Position numbers and translations under genes: made by a program. Below the pieces are notes generated by a model. It saw nothing but the letters and a program-made list of their open reading frames with translations. It was not told where the DNA came from and ran no database searches. Shown here one piece after another: positions 16,219-24,803 of a stretch of 64,000 nucleotides of DNA. The DNA comes from Neobacillus cucumis (lineage in GTDB: Bacteria; Bacillota; Bacilli; Bacillales; Cytobacillaceae). Positions within the stretch are counted from its first letter, which is position 1; the number at the start of each line of letters is the position of its first letter. Location: assembly GCF_002860255.1 (NCBI RefSeq), contig NZ_PGVE01000088.1, positions 33,943 through 97,942 of the forward strand. The letters are read 5' to 3'.

Positions 16219-16266
16219 AAAAAGCGGGTAACAGGAGCTTTGATTAGCCCTGTCCCGCTTTTTATT
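16219..16266. terminator. Bidirectional terminator
   Basis: AAAGCGGG and CCCGCTTT close a long stem that also pairs ACAGG with CCTGT, with A-rich and T-rich flanks. It serves both the small membrane gene and glnA. Confidence 0.8.
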
Positions 16267-16272
16267 TTAGAA

Positions 16273-17634
16273 TTAGAATTTAGAATGATAGTTCTCGATT
16301 TCCCAAGTATGAACGGCTGTACGGTAGCTATCCCATTCCGCTTTTTTCATAGCAACATACTCATTATAAACATGCTCGCCAAGTGTATTAAAAGCAATTT
16401 CCCCAGCTTCTAATTCCTTAACTGCATCTGCTAAGCTTCCAGGTAAGTTATCGATACCTAAGAATACTCTTTGTTCTTCGCTCATGTGGAAGATGTCTTC
16501 GTTAATTGGTGCTGGTGCTTCAAGACCTTTTTCAATTCCATCTAAACCTGCAGATGCAATCATTGCAAATGTTAAGTAAGGGTTAGAAGATGGATCTGGA
16601 CAACGTAATTCTACACGAGTCGCAAGACCACGTTTTGCTGGAATACGAATTAACGCTGAACGGTTTGATGCAGACCAAGCGATATAACAAGGAGCTTCGT
16701 AACCAGGTACTAAACGCTTATAAGAGTTTACTAACGGGTTTGTTACCGCTGCAATGCCCTTTACGTTTTCTAATACACCCGCAATAAATTGGTATGCTTT
16801 TTCAGATAATTGCATCTCATCAGATGGATCAAAGAACGCATTTTCGCTTCCTTCGAAGAAGGACATATTAACGTGCATACCAGAACCGTTGATTCCGAAT
16901 ACTGGCTTTGGCATAAAGGTAGCATGCATGCCAAATTTCTTCGCTACTGTTTTTACAACCCATTTATAAGTAGTTGAAAGATCAGCTGCTGTTAATACAT
17001 CTGAATATTTAAAGTTAATTTCATGTTGTCCTTCTGCTACTTCGTGGTGAGAAGCTTCAATAGTAAAGCCCATTGCTTTTAAAGCACGGTAGATTTCTAA
17101 ACGAACGCGCTCGCCAAGATCATGTGGAGATGGTTCAAAGTAACCCGCTTTATCCGTTAACTCCGTAGTTGCATATCCATTGTCATCGTTTTTAAATAAG
17201 AAAAACTCTAACTCAGGACCTACTGAAATGGTATATCCTTTATCCGCTGCACGTTCTACGGTCTTTTTCAAAACATTTCTAGTATCTCCTTCAAAAGGAG
17301 TTCCGTCAGGATTTGCTGCTGAGCATAGGAAACGAGCTTCTGAATATCCTTCTTCTACTGTCCAAGGAAGTACAGCAAATGTATTTAAATCTGGTTGAAG
17401 ATAAAGGTCAGATTTATTAATAGGAGAAAAACCTTTGATAGAAGATCCATCAAACATCATTTTCCCTTCGACAACATCTTCAAATTGTGCACTTGTAACA
17501 GTGACGTGTTTTAAAATCCCTTCAATATCGACAAATTGCAAGTGTAATAGTTCTACACTTTTTTCTTTGATAATTTCTTTGATTTGCTCTAAAGTTGCTT
17601 CTACAGATGAGTTTGAAATTACTGTTTCAGTCAC
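16273..17634 (-). CDS. glnA: Type I glutamine synthetase
   Basis: A 453-residue glutamine synthetase (ATP-dependent glutamate plus ammonia to glutamine; cytoplasmic dodecamer). Visible signatures are MMFDGSSIKGF (ATP/metal region), VGPELEFFLFK, GQHEINFKY, NGSGMHVNMSF and the loop NRSALIRIPAKR. Length equals Bacillus GlnA (444) plus a short N-terminal extension. The start is GTG with GAGAGG upstream. Unlike the usual glnR-glnA operon it stands alone, so it may be a second copy. A perfect GlnR/TnrA box and a cre-like site upstream indicate nitrogen and carbon control. Confidence 0.93.
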   Translation of the reverse strand: MTETVISNSSVEATLEQIKEIIKEKSVELLHLQFVDIEGILKHVTVTSAQFEDVVEGKMMFDGSSIKGFSPINKSDLYLQPDLNTFAVLPWTVEEGYSEARFLCSAANPDGTPFEGDTRNVLKKTVERAADKGYTISVGPELEFFLFKNDDNGYATTELTDKAGYFEPSPHDLGERVRLEIYRALKAMGFTIEASHHEVAEGQHEINFKYSDVLTAADLSTTYKWVVKTVAKKFGMHATFMPKPVFGINGSGMHVNMSFFEGSENAFFDPSDEMQLSEKAYQFIAGVLENVKGIAAVTNPLVNSYKRLVPGYEAPCYIAWSASNRSALIRIPAKRGLATRVELRCPDPSSNPYLTFAMIASAGLDGIEKGLEAPAPINEDIFHMSEEQRVFLGIDNLPGSLADAVKELEAGEIAFNTLGEHVYNEYVAMKKAEWDSYRTAVHTWEIENYHSKF

Positions 17635-17656
17635 GTCACATTACCTCTCATTTTCA

Positions 17657-17673
17657 TGTTATATTTTGTTACA
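17657..17673 (-). promoter_or_regulatory. GlnR/TnrA box upstream of glnA
   Basis: TGTAACAAAATATAACA on the minus strand matches the consensus TGTNA-N7-TNACA at every fixed position. It lies 23 bp before the glnA start, a place suited to repression. Confidence 0.75.
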
Positions 17674-17761
17674 TCGTTTTATATAACTAGATTATATTTT
17701 AAAAATCATAGTTTGACAATCTTTTTTTACATATTTTTTTGAATATTTATGCCATTTTAAT

Positions 17762-17775
17762 AGAAAGCGTTTTCA
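17762..17775. promoter_or_regulatory. cre-like site (CcpA) upstream of glnA
   Basis: AGAAAGCGTTTTCA matches the catabolite-responsive consensus at 13 of 14 positions. It is about 130 bp upstream of glnA. Confidence 0.55.
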
Positions 17776-17932
17776 ATAACATTCAGGAATATTAAGGTAA
17801 TTTATATATTATAGGCTGACTCGATTGAATAATTATGCGATATTATGCAAACTTATCTATCACACACACACTTGTATTGCGGATTCTGGTGTGTTTATAA
17901 AAGAGCAGTATGTTTTAGAGGGTATTAATAGT

Positions 17933-17970
17933 AAAATGACCTATTCAACACGATGAATAGGTCATTTTTT
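17933..17970. terminator. Terminator of the HEAT/SEC-C gene
   Basis: AAAATGACCTATTCA pairs with TGAATAGGTCATTTTT around a 6-nt loop, with T-rich tails on both strands. Confidence 0.8.
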
Positions 17971-17994
17971 GTTATAAAAATAAATAGTTTCTTC

Positions 17995-19137
17995 CTACTT
18001 CCCGCAGCATTTTTTATATTTTTTTCCGCTTTCACAAGGACACGGATCATTCCGCCCTACTTTAACTTGTGGGACAGTTACTTGCATGCTTGCCTGATTC
18101 ATTTCAAGTTCTCTTTCTAATACTGATTGTCTCCAAAACTTAAGCTCTGGGTGCTGCTCCCCTAAAATGGAATAATAGCCATAGGCCGCCTGTTCTACAT
18201 CGACTAGGTTTGAGGTGTACTCCTTCTCCAGGTGATCTGAAATTTCTGTTAGAACATCTTTAGAGAGTTGATGGCAAAGTGCCTCAAAAAGTAAATCTTG
18301 ATCATCTAATTCCTCAGCATCATGGTATGCCTCTCTTAAAACCTGGATGGCGAAATCCGTTTTAACATTTTCAACTACAGAACTGGCAAAAATAATCGAT
18401 TCAGTTTTCCTAAGGTATGGGGCAACCTCTTTTACAACTTCATTCGATTGAAAACCAATTAACGCGAATGCAGCTTCTTCCAACAAGACATCATCATCAC
18501 GGTTTAATAGACTTGCTAAAGTTGAAATATACTTTTCTAATTTTAGTAATCCAATCATATAAACGGTCAAAATTCCATTAAATGAAAACCAGTCTTCTTC
18601 TAATTCGTCTTTTATGATCAAATCGATTTCTCTTTCAGTTACCCAGCCATTCCGGACAATGCAGGCTGCAAGTTTTTTTGCTTTAGTAAATAACGGATGA
18701 TTGAAAGATTTTGCATGATCAAGATCAAATAGTGTCCCTCCATATTCCTTGTATACTTCTTCCTCCGTCCCATTGACGATTAGTTCGTACAACGTCCATG
18801 TTTCCTTACTAATATACTTTTCAAGCTGCCCCCTACATTTTAGTGCAAGTTCCGGAGAAATACGGTCTATAAGATTCATTGCTAAATGCACTCTAGCTGG
18901 GTCCATCATGGGGATATTCTCCAACAAAATCTTAACTGCTTCTTCATTGAAGGTTTGATTTTCTACATAAATAAGAATGGAAGTCAGTTTCGACATATTT
19001 TGAAACGCTTCCTTTAGTAATTCAACTGTCCAATCTTCGGGTACACACGGATAATCGTGTAGGGCATGAAGAACTGTTTCTTGGATTATGGGGTCCTTAC
19101 TTATTAAATGTGGTTTAATTTTTTCTAAGAATGTCAT
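17995..19137 (-). CDS. HEAT-repeat protein with C-terminal SEC-C zinc motif
   Basis: A 380-residue mostly helical protein. Residues 1-340 read as HEAT-like helical pairs (for example EEAAFALIGFQSNEVVKEVAPYL). The last 20 residues carry a SEC-C motif, NDPCPCESGKKYKKCCGK, the zinc-binding tail also found in SecA and many accessory proteins. It probably acts as a docking scaffold; no enzyme signature is visible. AAGGA upstream supports the ATG. It is a single gene. Confidence 0.78.
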   Translation of the reverse strand: MTFLEKIKPHLISKDPIIQETVLHALHDYPCVPEDWTVELLKEAFQNMSKLTSILIYVENQTFNEEAVKILLENIPMMDPARVHLAMNLIDRISPELALKCRGQLEKYISKETWTLYELIVNGTEEEVYKEYGGTLFDLDHAKSFNHPLFTKAKKLAACIVRNGWVTEREIDLIIKDELEEDWFSFNGILTVYMIGLLKLEKYISTLASLLNRDDDVLLEEAAFALIGFQSNEVVKEVAPYLRKTESIIFASSVVENVKTDFAIQVLREAYHDAEELDDQDLLFEALCHQLSKDVLTEISDHLEKEYTSNLVDVEQAAYGYYSILGEQHPELKFWRQSVLERELEMNQASMQVTVPQVKVGRNDPCPCESGKKYKKCCGK

Positions 19138-19254
19138 AGGATAAGTCCTTTCACTTAAAACTTATACTCATTATATTTGATAAAATTCAGTAATACTACC
19201 AAATTGGGTTAGGCAATACACCAATAGCCCAGTCCAAATGACTGAGCTAATAAA

Positions 19255-20436
19255 CTATATCTTAAGTTTCCCAAAATCGATTATTCTTTTTAGATAATCG
19301 TATTCTTTTTGCTCAAGAATATCGATTTCATTATTTGTAGTAAGAAGAATCTGGTCCCTGCACTTTGATATTCTTTGAATCATCGGATGAATAGTCAGAC
19401 TCGAAAGGTTTACAAAATCATATAAATCGTTAAGAGATACGGGCAATTTGTAGCCCTTATTACTGCTGGCAATGAGTAATCCACTATCACGCAGCTTCGA
19501 AACAATGGATGAGCGAAAGCTATGTGGAGTCAATTTCACATCTCGAATGGCATTAAGATTGTCTAATATTTCTTCTGTGTACACATATTCATCCGGATTT
19601 TCTTTCAAATTGAACAATAGAAATTTAAGAAAATCAAGTTTAAGTTTCTCTTCCTCTTCTTCACTTTTTCGATGCTTTTCGATGTATTTATAAGTTAAAT
19701 TTACTGATTGTTTGATAATTATTTCATCATATTTAGAATGATGATGTTCTGTTTGGTAGTCGAATAGAAAGTTCTTGTAGTCTAGGGGCAAAAGGTTAAT
19801 GGCAGCAATCTTGCTTTTAAAGATTTTAGAAAAAGAACGATATTGATTAGAAAAAGCAGTCCTTTCATATCCTGTTGCAAGAATCCTGGTAATAAGGTTT
19901 ACTAACTGAAGTAAAATTTCTGAATGTGTATTATTAAACCCGAATGTAGAATAATTGAATAGATCTGGAATATTACGTGTTTTGATATACGTTTTGAATT
20001 CACGAATAAACAGTTTGGACTCTTGGACATTTGCTGCCAGATCCAGTTGTTCAAATGTTCGATTCAAGTCATCATAAATTTTTCTATTTAGGTATTTGAG
20101 AAATGGGGTTTTGTACAGAATCCCATGATCTTCTCTTATTTTTCGTTTATCAATAACATAGGCATACACACTAAATGGTAAATCCTTTATATCATTTAAA
20201 AACTGCATCGTTTTGTTTGGGTTCTGTTCAATGATGTTTGGGTCAATTTCTCCAGGTTGAAAGTACTCTTGGCTAATCTGCTTGAGCTCTCTTTCAATCC
20301 GCTCTTTGTTTGATTCTTTTATAAGAATAGAGACAATAATAAAGTTTGTTGATCCATTACCCCTTTCAAAATCAAAACGATAGTCACCAAATTCATCTAT
20401 AAAAGCATATTGGATTTCCTCCAATTTCCCCACCAC
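19255..20436 (-). CDS. DUF3800 domain protein with C-terminal winged-helix region
   Basis: A 393-residue protein. The N-terminus has the DUF3800 hallmark AFIDEFGDY (about residues 11-19; usually DESG), followed by FIIVSILI and, near residue 100, YAYVIDKRKI. Residues about 300-355 (DVKLTPHSFRSSIVSKLRDSG and GYKLPVSLNDL) look like a winged helix. DUF3800 has an RNase H-like fold, and members often occur near phage or defence genes, but none is evident here. The start is GTG after AGGTG. A 42-bp inverted repeat sits directly upstream. Confidence 0.72.
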   Translation of the reverse strand: MVGKLEEIQYAFIDEFGDYRFDFERGNGSTNFIIVSILIKESNKERIERELKQISQEYFQPGEIDPNIIEQNPNKTMQFLNDIKDLPFSVYAYVIDKRKIREDHGILYKTPFLKYLNRKIYDDLNRTFEQLDLAANVQESKLFIREFKTYIKTRNIPDLFNYSTFGFNNTHSEILLQLVNLITRILATGYERTAFSNQYRSFSKIFKSKIAAINLLPLDYKNFLFDYQTEHHHSKYDEIIIKQSVNLTYKYIEKHRKSEEEEEKLKLDFLKFLLFNLKENPDEYVYTEEILDNLNAIRDVKLTPHSFRSSIVSKLRDSGLLIASSNKGYKLPVSLNDLYDFVNLSSLTIHPMIQRISKCRDQILLTTNNEIDILEQKEYDYLKRIIDFGKLKI

Positions 20437-20442
20437 CTAGAA

Positions 20443-20484
20443 ATGAAATTTTGTCTGTTATATACAAGTTCAACAAAATTTCAT
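20443..20484 (-). repeat. 42-bp inverted repeat in the DUF3800 leader, with a mini-ORF
   Basis: Perfect 12-bp arms (ATGAAATTTTGT and ACAAAATTTCAT) flank an 18-nt loop, 7 bases from the DUF3800 start codon. On the coding strand the first arm begins with an ATG placed 5 nt after AGGAGG, opening MKFC followed by TGA, in the same frame as DUF3800. This looks like a leader peptide or a translation-controlling hairpin. Confidence 0.6.
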
Positions 20485-20523
20485 TGATACCTCCTATTGG
20501 CAGTTGGTATTTTACAAAAATAA

Positions 20524-20545
20524 GGACACTAAGTGTATAGTGTCC
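20524..20545 (-). terminator. Terminator of the small gene at 20561
   Basis: GGACACT pairs with AGTGTCC around 8 nt; on the minus strand it is followed by TTATTTTT. Confidence 0.7.
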
Positions 20546-20560
20546 ATTTCAAATAGGATT

Positions 20561-20761
20561 TCATTTTATGTCGTTACTGCCATTTCTTTCTTTTTCACCG
20601 ATTACCGTATCCCCAATATTCGGGGCAGTAGTTGCATTTGTTTCATTTGGAACCCAATCAAAACTAGGTTCAGTTGTCCCTGTTGACATCAAAGGCTGGT
20701 TGACCTCACCAGTTTTAGAAGATTCTTTCGCAAATTTGGAGTTAGAGTTGTCTCGTGCCAA
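20561..20761 (-). CDS. Small hydrophilic protein, 66 residues
   Basis: The best start is TTG at 20761, 5-6 nt after AAAAGGAGG; the frame back to 20818 has no ribosome site before its ATG. The product (MARDNSNSKFAKESSKTGE...) is polar, Asn/Ser/Thr-rich and probably unfolded, with no membrane segment. It is not a standard alpha/beta-type SASP, though spore-associated small proteins have similar composition. Function is unknown. Confidence 0.5.
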   Translation of the reverse strand: MARDNSNSKFAKESSKTGEVNQPLMSTGTTEPSFDWVPNETNATTAPNIGDTVIGEKERNGSNDIK

Positions 20762-20830
20762 ACTTTTTCCTCCTTTTAATTTAAAGTTTAAAACCTCCTT
20801 ATTATTATTAAATTTCATCTAAACCAAATT

Positions 20831-21316
20831 CTAGGTAAGTTCTTCCTTCAATTCTTCAATTTGTGCAAGATGTCTTTTTTCATGTAAACCAATGAGTGGG
20901 ATCCACTGTTTTAAGCTTAATTCCCCAAAGATTGGATGTGGATAGGCCCGCTGCTCTAATAATGATGGGTCAGCTGTATTAATCACTTTCGATAATGCCT
21001 CTCGTGATTGAGATAACTTTTCCTTCATTTCTTTTAACGAAATAAATTTATTCGACGGCTGCACAACAGAAGGCGCATTTACCTTTGTTGAACGGTTAAC
21101 TGCTAAATGAATCGGTTTATCACTTACATTCTTTGACTCTCCATTTGCCAATTGGTTTGAAATCGCATAAGTAATGGCCCGCTCCAGCAAATATAGATGA
21201 TGAAGCACCTGCATAATGGACCAACGACCCTCATGTACTTGAGTATTTAGCTGTTCATCTGTCAAACCAGTTACAGAATGTAAAACTTCTTCTCTAATCT
21301 TTTTATTCTCCTCCAT
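20831..21316 (-). CDS. DinB family protein
   Basis: A 161-residue four-helix-bundle protein of the DinB_2 family. It contains the metal-ligand pattern GRWSIMQVLHHLYLLERA and a C-terminal GLHEKRHLAQIEEL (H-x3-H), which supply the three histidines typical of DinB/BstA metal sites. Such proteins transfer or hydrolyse thiol conjugates in bacilli that use bacillithiol. The ATG at 21316 follows GGGGTGA; the ORF extends to 21349 without a site. It may be cotranscribed with the related protein upstream. Confidence 0.78.
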   Translation of the reverse strand: MEENKKIREEVLHSVTGLTDEQLNTQVHEGRWSIMQVLHHLYLLERAITYAISNQLANGESKNVSDKPIHLAVNRSTKVNAPSVVQPSNKFISLKEMKEKLSQSREALSKVINTADPSLLEQRAYPHPIFGELSLKQWIPLIGLHEKRHLAQIEELKEELT

Positions 21317-21363
21317 TTTTTCGTTCACCCCATTTAATTTCTTATTCATTTACCATGAAATCT

Positions 21364-21882
21364 CTACCAGCCCTTTCGGCTACTTAAAGAGGTTATATGT
21401 GCAAGATGATGTCGGCCATGCCAAGCATAAAGGCCGATGTTTTTACCTACTGAAACTTCACCTGACTCTGGATGCATAAATGTTTTTTTTAAATCTTCAG
21501 CCTTTAGATGATATAAAAGACTAACTAACCGTTTATGTAACGAATCAATAAGAGATAATGAAACTTCTATTGGTAATTGGCTATCGGGCAGCTCTGCCCA
21601 TTTTCCTTCCTCATAAGGTTTGATGGTTGGAGTTTCTTCGGTGAGGGCTAATTTAAAACGCGCATATGCATTCATATGGCTATCCGCAAGGTGATGAACT
21701 ACTTGTCGAACCGTCCATCCACCAGAACGATATGGAGTATCAAGCTGTTCATTAGAGAGATTTTTTACAGCATCTCTTAAAAGTCCTGGTAATTCTTCCA
21801 TCTCCTTTATCCAACCATTAGTTACTTCATTTGTCATTTCACCGTTAAAATCAAATTTTCCAATAGGATATCTTTCGTCCAC
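21364..21882 (-). CDS. YfiT/BstA family bacillithiol transferase-like protein
   Basis: A 172-residue DinB-superfamily protein close in length and sequence to B. subtilis YfiT. Signatures are RYPIGKFDF at the start, GGWTVRQVVHHLADSHMNAY and the C-terminal YAWHGRHHLAHI, which together provide the three-His metal site. YfiT-like proteins are annotated as metal-dependent bacillithiol S-transferases. The start is GTG after GGGAGGAG. The DinB protein 48 bases downstream makes a two-gene unit of fold-related enzymes. Confidence 0.82.
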   Translation of the reverse strand: MDERYPIGKFDFNGEMTNEVTNGWIKEMEELPGLLRDAVKNLSNEQLDTPYRSGGWTVRQVVHHLADSHMNAYARFKLALTEETPTIKPYEEGKWAELPDSQLPIEVSLSLIDSLHKRLVSLLYHLKAEDLKKTFMHPESGEVSVGKNIGLYAWHGRHHLAHITSLSSRKGW

Positions 21883-22031
21883 AAAGTACTCCTCCCATAA
21901 AGTTTATAGGTAACTCTAAATTCACATTATTACAAAATTCTTTATTTATACCTCTAAATCCTTTTTCCCTTGATATTTAATCGAATAAATAAGCAGTTCA
22001 AAAAAAAGTAAAAGAGAACGTTTGGTAAATA

Positions 22032-22094
22032 TTCACTAACTCTATATTTCATAGTATAATGATATAAAAGTGATATCACTTTTATATCACTTTT
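22032..22094 (+). promoter_or_regulatory. Promoter with 28-bp palindromic operator for the SPFH operon
   Basis: TTCACT (22032-22037), a 17-nt spacer and TATAAT (22055-22060) form a SigA promoter. Immediately after the -10, bases 22061-22088 are a perfect 28-bp palindrome over the start point, and ATATCACTTTT is repeated in direct order at 22073-22083 and 22084-22094. This array of short half-sites is typical of ribbon-helix-helix repressors, one of which is encoded in the operon. Confidence 0.7.
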
Positions 22095-22115
22095 ACCTTT
22101 TGGGAGGGGTTTTAA

Positions 22116-22976
22116 ATGAGGGAAAAATCAATTATTAAAATGAATGGCTTTGCCGCGTTGATCATCGCTCTAGTTTGTATTGGTTTCGGTATCTACCTGA
22201 TCGTTACCGGAGCTGCTATTGCTGAAAAAATAGGTGGAGTATTAGTGTTTCTCTTAGGTTTAATTATTGCCACAAGTTTAACCATTGTTCAGCCAAATGA
22301 AGCTAAAGTCTTAACGTTCTTCGGTACCTATCTTGGCGTTATTCGCGATCAGGGTCTTTGGGCTACTATCCCCTTTACGTTTAAGAGAAGTGTTTCATTA
22401 CGTGTGACCAACTTTAACAGTGAGAAATTAAAAGTTAATGATTTAGAAGGTAATCCAATTGAAATTGCGGCTGTTGTTGTCTATAAAGTTAGAGATGCTG
22501 CCAAAGCATTGTATGATGTAGAAAACTATGAAAAATTTATCCAGATTCAAAGTGAAACCGGTATTCGTCATATTGCCAGTACGTATGCTTATGATTCGTT
22601 CGAGAATAACGGAAATACTTTAACACTTCGACAAAATAGCGATGAAGTTGCTGATGTACTTGTTCATGACCTGCAAAAAAGACTGGATGTTGCTGGGGTA
22701 GATGTGATTGAAGCACGAATAATGCACCTTGCCTACTCTTCCGAAATCGCATCTGCTATGCTTCAACGACAACAGGCACAAGCTGTTTTATCCGCCCGTA
22801 AAGTTATCGTTGATGGTGCAGTCGGTCTTGTCAAAGCAGCTATTGACCAGCTTACCGAACAAGCTATTGTGGATCTTGATGAAGAGAAAAAAGCGCAGAT
22901 GGTCAATAACCTGATGGTCGCGATTGTTTCAGAGAAAGGTACACAACCAATCATTAATACCGGAAGTATTTATTAA
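22116..22976 (+). CDS. SPFH (band 7) domain membrane protein
   Basis: A 286-residue protein with two N-terminal membrane segments (residues about 10-34 and 38-58) and an SPFH domain from TIVQPNEAKVLTFFGTYLGV through GVDVIEARIMHLAYS, ending with the flotillin-like AQAVLSARKVIVDGAVGLVK. SPFH proteins oligomerise at membranes as scaffolds. GGGAGGGG precedes the ATG. The partner 13 bases downstream is a ribbon-helix-helix protein, a pairing that is recurrent in Firmicutes. No NfeD gene adjoins. Partner proteins are unknown. Confidence 0.85.
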   Translation: MREKSIIKMNGFAALIIALVCIGFGIYLIVTGAAIAEKIGGVLVFLLGLIIATSLTIVQPNEAKVLTFFGTYLGVIRDQGLWATIPFTFKRSVSLRVTNFNSEKLKVNDLEGNPIEIAAVVVYKVRDAAKALYDVENYEKFIQIQSETGIRHIASTYAYDSFENNGNTLTLRQNSDEVADVLVHDLQKRLDVAGVDVIEARIMHLAYSSEIASAMLQRQQAQAVLSARKVIVDGAVGLVKAAIDQLTEQAIVDLDEEKKAQMVNNLMVAIVSEKGTQPIINTGSIY

Positions 22977-22989
22977 GGTTGTGTAGAAA

Positions 22990-23145
22990 ATGAGTAAAAG
23001 AAAAGCTTTTCCGCTTAGAATTGATCCAAAATTATACGAAGTACTGGAAAAATGGGCCGAAGATGAGCTGCGAAGTGTAAACGCCCAAATAGAAGTTATT
23101 TTAAAAGAGGCTGCCAAAAAAGCGGGAAGAATGAAAAAAGATTAG
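22990..23145 (+). CDS. Ribbon-helix-helix (Arc-like) DNA-binding protein, 51 residues
   Basis: A 51-codon frame starting at ATG 22990. The sequence KAFPLRIDPKLYEVLEKWA then DELRSVNAQIEVILKEA is a complete ribbon-helix-helix: one beta strand that inserts in the major groove and two helices. The basic tail is KKAGRMKKD. It follows the SPFH gene closely and is the best candidate to bind the palindromic operator at 22061-22094, giving autoregulation. Toxin-antitoxin function is unlikely, since no toxin is adjacent. Confidence 0.75.
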   Translation: MSKRKAFPLRIDPKLYEVLEKWAEDELRSVNAQIEVILKEAAKKAGRMKKD

Positions 23146-23157
23146 ACATCAAGTGAA

Positions 23158-23196
23158 CAAAAGCCTGTATCTCTTGTAAGATATGGGCTTTTTTGT
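23158..23196 (+). terminator. Terminator of the SPFH-RHH operon
   Basis: AAGCCTGTATCT pairs with AGATATGGGCTT, followed by TTTTTT. Confidence 0.8.
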
Positions 23197-23297
23197 GTGA
23201 CTTCTTTTTGTCTCCAGCAAAAAATATTTAACATATTGTCCACCACCTTGGCAATAATAAACAAATAGTTTAAGATCAATTGCCGGAGGAAGAGACT

Positions 23298-24722
23298 TTG
23301 GAGCATACTTGGCTTTCTCTGTTACCTTTTATTATTGTCATTGCCATGTCCATATGGCTAAAAAACATCCTGCCGGGGCTTGTAGTTGGTTTACTGGCCG
23401 GGGCGTTTATTGTTCAGACTAATGTATTACATGGTGCCTATCAAACGGTATCTTATATCGTCACCACCCTGTCCAATGGAAACAATATTAAAATTATCGG
23501 GTTTCTGTATTTATTTGGCGGACTGGTAGGCATGATGAATATATCTGGCGGAATCAAAGGATTTTCCGAATGGATTGGAGTAAGGATTAAAACAGAGCGC
23601 GGACTGCTTGGTCTCATCTGGCTTACCCTCCCTTTCACATTTATGATGCCTATGTTTCGAATTATGATGATTGGCCCCGTCGTTAAATCCCTTATTAAAA
23701 AAATAAATGTTCCGAAGCAACGGGTTGGCATGATGATGGATATTTCAACAGAGTCAGTCATTGTGCTATTACCTGTGGCCACCGCATTTGTAGGATTTAT
23801 GGTCTCCCTGGTGGAAGGAAGTATTCGAAAGTTACAATTAGATATGTCTGCCTATCATGTTTTTCTATTAAGTATCTTGTTTGATTTTTTTGCGATTGTG
23901 ATGTTAGTGATTGGTATACTCTTTACCTTTTGGAATCCTTCGAAAAAAAATCAATCCCGATCATGTGATCATGAACAATTAGATGCCGAAGGGAATGAAT
24001 TCCATCGGGCGGGTATACAAAAGGAATTGTCCTTGGTGAAAGCCCAGCCATGGCATTTAATTTTCCCTGTGTTCCTGCTCCTGGGGCTTTCTTTATTCCT
24101 ATTGTGGAAAGACGGTACGGATAAAGGGGCAAAGACGGTATTTGATGCTTTTTCAACGGCCGATGCCACCTTTGTTATGCTTTTAGCTGTGTTTATCACG
24201 CTCGTTTTGTCTTTTGTGTTTTACATTATAAGACGACAACCGTTACATGAAATTCTGTACCATTTTTATGATGGAGGAAACCAAATGATGGAGGCCATCA
24301 GTTTACTAGTTCTCATCTGGTCTTTGACATTATCCGCAGAGGATTTAGGTTTTTCAAAGTTTATAAGCTCGACATTAGGATCCTTTCTTCCGGCTTTTTT
24401 AACCCCAGTTACTATCTTTGTTCTTGGGTCTTTAATAGGCTACTTTATTGGTTCATCATGGGGGACATGGGGATTATTTATGCCTCTAGGAATGTCCCTC
24501 GCTGCTTCTACCGGTGCGTCGATTCCACTCACGGTCGGTGCTGTGTTTGCCAGCGGAGCCTTTGGTGCTTTAACATCACCATTGGGTGATACCACCATAA
24601 CGACAGCGTCTATTCTCGATATGCCACTCGTTGAGTATGCACGGTATAAGTTAAAGATTTCAATAATTGGCGCTGCGATCGCGATTGTTTTGTATGTAGT
24701 TAGCGCTTTATTTTTAATTTAA
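23298..24722 (+). CDS. NhaC family Na+/H+ antiporter-like protein
   Basis: A polytopic protein of 474 residues with about 11-12 membrane segments. NhaC-superfamily features include LPGLVVGLLAGAF, PVVKSLIKKINVPKQRVGMMMDISTESVIVLLP and the C-terminal GSSWGTWGLFMPLGMSLAA and FGALTSPLGDTT. It probably exchanges Na+ (or a metabolite) for protons. The true start is TTG at 23298, 7 nt after GGAGGA; an earlier in-frame TTG at 23280 lies before that ribosome site. Single gene. Confidence 0.83.
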   Translation: MEHTWLSLLPFIIVIAMSIWLKNILPGLVVGLLAGAFIVQTNVLHGAYQTVSYIVTTLSNGNNIKIIGFLYLFGGLVGMMNISGGIKGFSEWIGVRIKTERGLLGLIWLTLPFTFMMPMFRIMMIGPVVKSLIKKINVPKQRVGMMMDISTESVIVLLPVATAFVGFMVSLVEGSIRKLQLDMSAYHVFLLSILFDFFAIVMLVIGILFTFWNPSKKNQSRSCDHEQLDAEGNEFHRAGIQKELSLVKAQPWHLIFPVFLLLGLSLFLLWKDGTDKGAKTVFDAFSTADATFVMLLAVFITLVLSFVFYIIRRQPLHEILYHFYDGGNQMMEAISLLVLIWSLTLSAEDLGFSKFISSTLGSFLPAFLTPVTIFVLGSLIGYFIGSSWGTWGLFMPLGMSLAASTGASIPLTVGAVFASGAFGALTSPLGDTTITTASILDMPLVEYARYKLKISIIGAAIAIVLYVVSALFLI

Positions 24723-24742
24723 AAAACATTTAAGATTTTGCC

Positions 24743-24776
24743 GGTCAATGAGATCTTGGTTCATTGACCATTTTCT
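24743..24776 (+). terminator. Terminator of the nhaC-like gene
   Basis: GGTCAATGA pairs with TCATTGACC (9-nt loop), followed by ATTTTC. Confidence 0.7.
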
Positions 24777-24803
24777 TTCATTTGTATAAGTTCGGAAATT
24801 AAC

